From positions 575 to 64,574 of the forward strand of contig JH154390.1 of the NCBI GenBank assembly GCA_000226015.1: a stretch of 64,000 nt of DNA, in the 5' to 3' direction. Every line of letters begins with the position of its first letter. Positions within the stretch are counted from its first letter, which is position 1. Below the pieces are notes generated by a model. That model was given only the letters and a program-made list of their open reading frames with translations, was not told the origin of the DNA and did no database searches. Origin of the DNA: Mnemiopsis leidyi. Its lineage: Eukaryota; Ctenophora; Tentaculata; Lobata; Bolinopsidae. The translations under genes and the position numbers were made by a program. Shown piece by piece: positions 62,779-64,000 of the stretch.

Positions 62779-62830
62779 ATGCGAGGAGTTCTTCCTGTTC
62801 TTATAATTCTCCTGGTTCTCCCAGATCTGG
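62779..62830 (+). CDS. Possible signal-peptide first exon
   Basis: An ATG in a fair context (gaggaATGc) opens MRGVLPVLIILLVLPDL, a typical basic start plus hydrophobic core. It is followed after one further base by a GTTAGT donor. An overlapping upstream ATG at 62771 in another frame would lower its use. No matching second exon was found before the window ends. It lies between two MITE-like copies, so chance cannot be excluded. Confidence 0.3.
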
Positions 62831-62837
62831 GTTAGTT

Positions 62838-62911
62838 TAAAGAGAAAGATATATCAGGGGAGGTTTCTTAGCTTCTTATTTGTGACCCCTCCACAAAATT
62901 ACCCCTCTCTA
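62838..62911. mobile_element. Shortened second copy of the hairpin element
   Basis: The left part (agagaaag..ggggagg) and right part (agcttcttatttgtgacccc, then tcc and acccctctcta) match the arms of the element at 62612-62731, with the middle lost. Confidence 0.45.
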
Positions 62912-63360
62912 TTGTTCATCACGTAATCGGTAAAAACAGGAAAATTTTTACGATAAGTGCTACTACTATATAGCTAAGGGCAAAATTGTTTTCCAAGTGA
63001 AATCGCACATATTAGGTTACTTTAATGTAATATCAAATCTTAGTCGGTAAAAAGAGGACCGTGAATGAGCAGCGCCAGATTATCGTTAACGGTTAAACAA
63101 TTACATATATTGATCCCTAGTTTCTGTACATTGTTTTCTGCAAGAGTGCATGTTAAAAGGAGTGGTATTAATGTCCATAGAGCTGATTACTAAAATCAAG
63201 ACGACAGATCGCTGGGAAAGACTACTCAGAAACGGGCCGAATCACTAGATCGTATACAGATCTTCAGGTCGAACTGATTACATAATTATGACACTTAACG
63301 TATTCCAAGACGGCTGGTGTTCAGGAGTGACCACGGTTTCAAAACAAGCAGCACGCCTAA
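62912..63360. other. Intergenic, no gene seen
   Basis: AT-rich sequence with no gene-like frame or recognised repeat. Confidence 0.55.
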
Positions 63361-63585
63361 GTACTTAGAAGTACTTACATCACACACGACTTACGTTGCT
63401 CTCTACAAGTACTTACAACACTGACCGACATTGATATATTAGGCGAAGAAAGGTGTAAGTATTTATAAGTACTTACAACACTGACTTACATTGATATATT
63501 AGGCAAGGTAAGGTGTAAGTACTTACAACGACTTACAACACACACAACTTACGTTGATAGAAAGGGAGGAAAGGTGTAAGGGCTC
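63361..63585. repeat. 60-bp tandem repeat, about 3.5 copies
   Basis: A unit of 60 bases containing aagtacttacaaca, a cttac..ttgatatatt segment and aggtgtaagt repeats with diverged first and last copies. Each unit carries several gtaagt/acttac motifs in both orientations, so it is full of splice-donor-like sites. Confidence 0.85.
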
Positions 63586-64000
63586 CGAGTTAAAGTTTAG
63601 CAGACGCACAATCTTATCGAGTACAGATGAGCGAGTACAAGTGCACGGTTACATAGTAGCCAGCTAGAGGGGTGAGGCTTATACACGCTACATCCTAACG
63701 TTTCCCTGTTTACGGATTTTAAATTGCTAGGCTCCCGTGTCGGGCAAGATAATGCGGTCCTAGGTTCTGACTAGGAGGGCGGGGCTCTGAAGATGTCAGT
63801 TAATAAGCAGAACTAGTGCTCCAGATTTCTGGAAAGCCTTTTCAATTGGAATATAGGGAGATTTTAACAATTTAAAACATTGAATACCACTCGGTTCTGA
63901 CAAATTATAGACAGTTCCATCGTTCTCGTTTGCAGGGTAAATTTGAAAAAAGTCGGTGAGGCTCACTTAAATTGAACACTCAACTTAGAGTTGGGATGCC
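63586..64000. other. Intergenic end of the window, no gene seen
   Basis: A slightly GC-richer patch near 63700-63800, without a convincing exon or tRNA. Confidence 0.5.

Noticed and set aside
1-64000. CRISPR arrays, bacterial operons, integrated viruses or LTR elements
   Set aside because: The tandem arrays have no unique spacers, genes are intron-split animal genes, and no reverse transcriptase, integrase, capsid or long terminal repeats were recognised.

Overview
This is a nuclear window from an animal. It is AT-rich, its protein genes are split by many short GT-AG introns (about 50 to 600 bases, with a few longer), and between the genes lie long stretches full of minisatellites and small inverted-repeat elements. 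The recognisable genes are metazoan: a Shaker-type voltage-gated potassium channel, a rhodopsin-like GPCR, a plastin/fimbrin actin bundler and a receptor guanylyl cyclase. Their divergence from vertebrate and insect relatives would fit an early-branching animal such as a ctenophore or cnidarian. That is an inference; no species-level marker was seen.

Layout: 1-224 is the end of a 34-bp satellite. 5628-7612 (-) is the Kv channel in four exons. 16489-17577 (-) is a GPCR with an intronless coding region. 21557-26306 (-) is plastin in twelve exons; its N-terminal EF-hand part was not found. 31156-40985 (-) is a receptor guanylyl cyclase in twenty exons, and every reading phase agrees across the gene. 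42-64 kb is mostly non-coding, with at least ten tandem arrays, E-box clusters, and a few gene fragments: a pair of receptor-head exons at 52410-52862 (-), a possible two-exon 3' gene end at 57000-58755 (+), and a possible signal-peptide exon at 62779-62830 (+).

The most interesting region is the guanylyl cyclase locus. The complete gene is flanked on both sides by homologous exons in the same orientation and with matching phase. Downstream lies a second terminal exon (29675-29995) that begins at exactly the same codon as the normal last exon but encodes a different basic tail. About 11.5 kb upstream lie two exons (52410-52862) encoding a second signal peptide and start of the ligand-binding domain. 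They end in the same phase as the normal first exon, with a TATA-like box in front. Either one gene makes two receptor heads and two tails from alternative promoters and last exons, or the gene sits among remnants of tandem copies. A nearby stretch with an in-frame stop (52126-52200) that resembles the next ligand-domain exon leaves the second reading open.

Other points: the Kv channel carries four cysteines in its pore turret and a PFP gating hinge in S6; the GPCR lacks several class A hallmark residues; and the plastin has an unusually long acidic linker between its two actin-binding halves.
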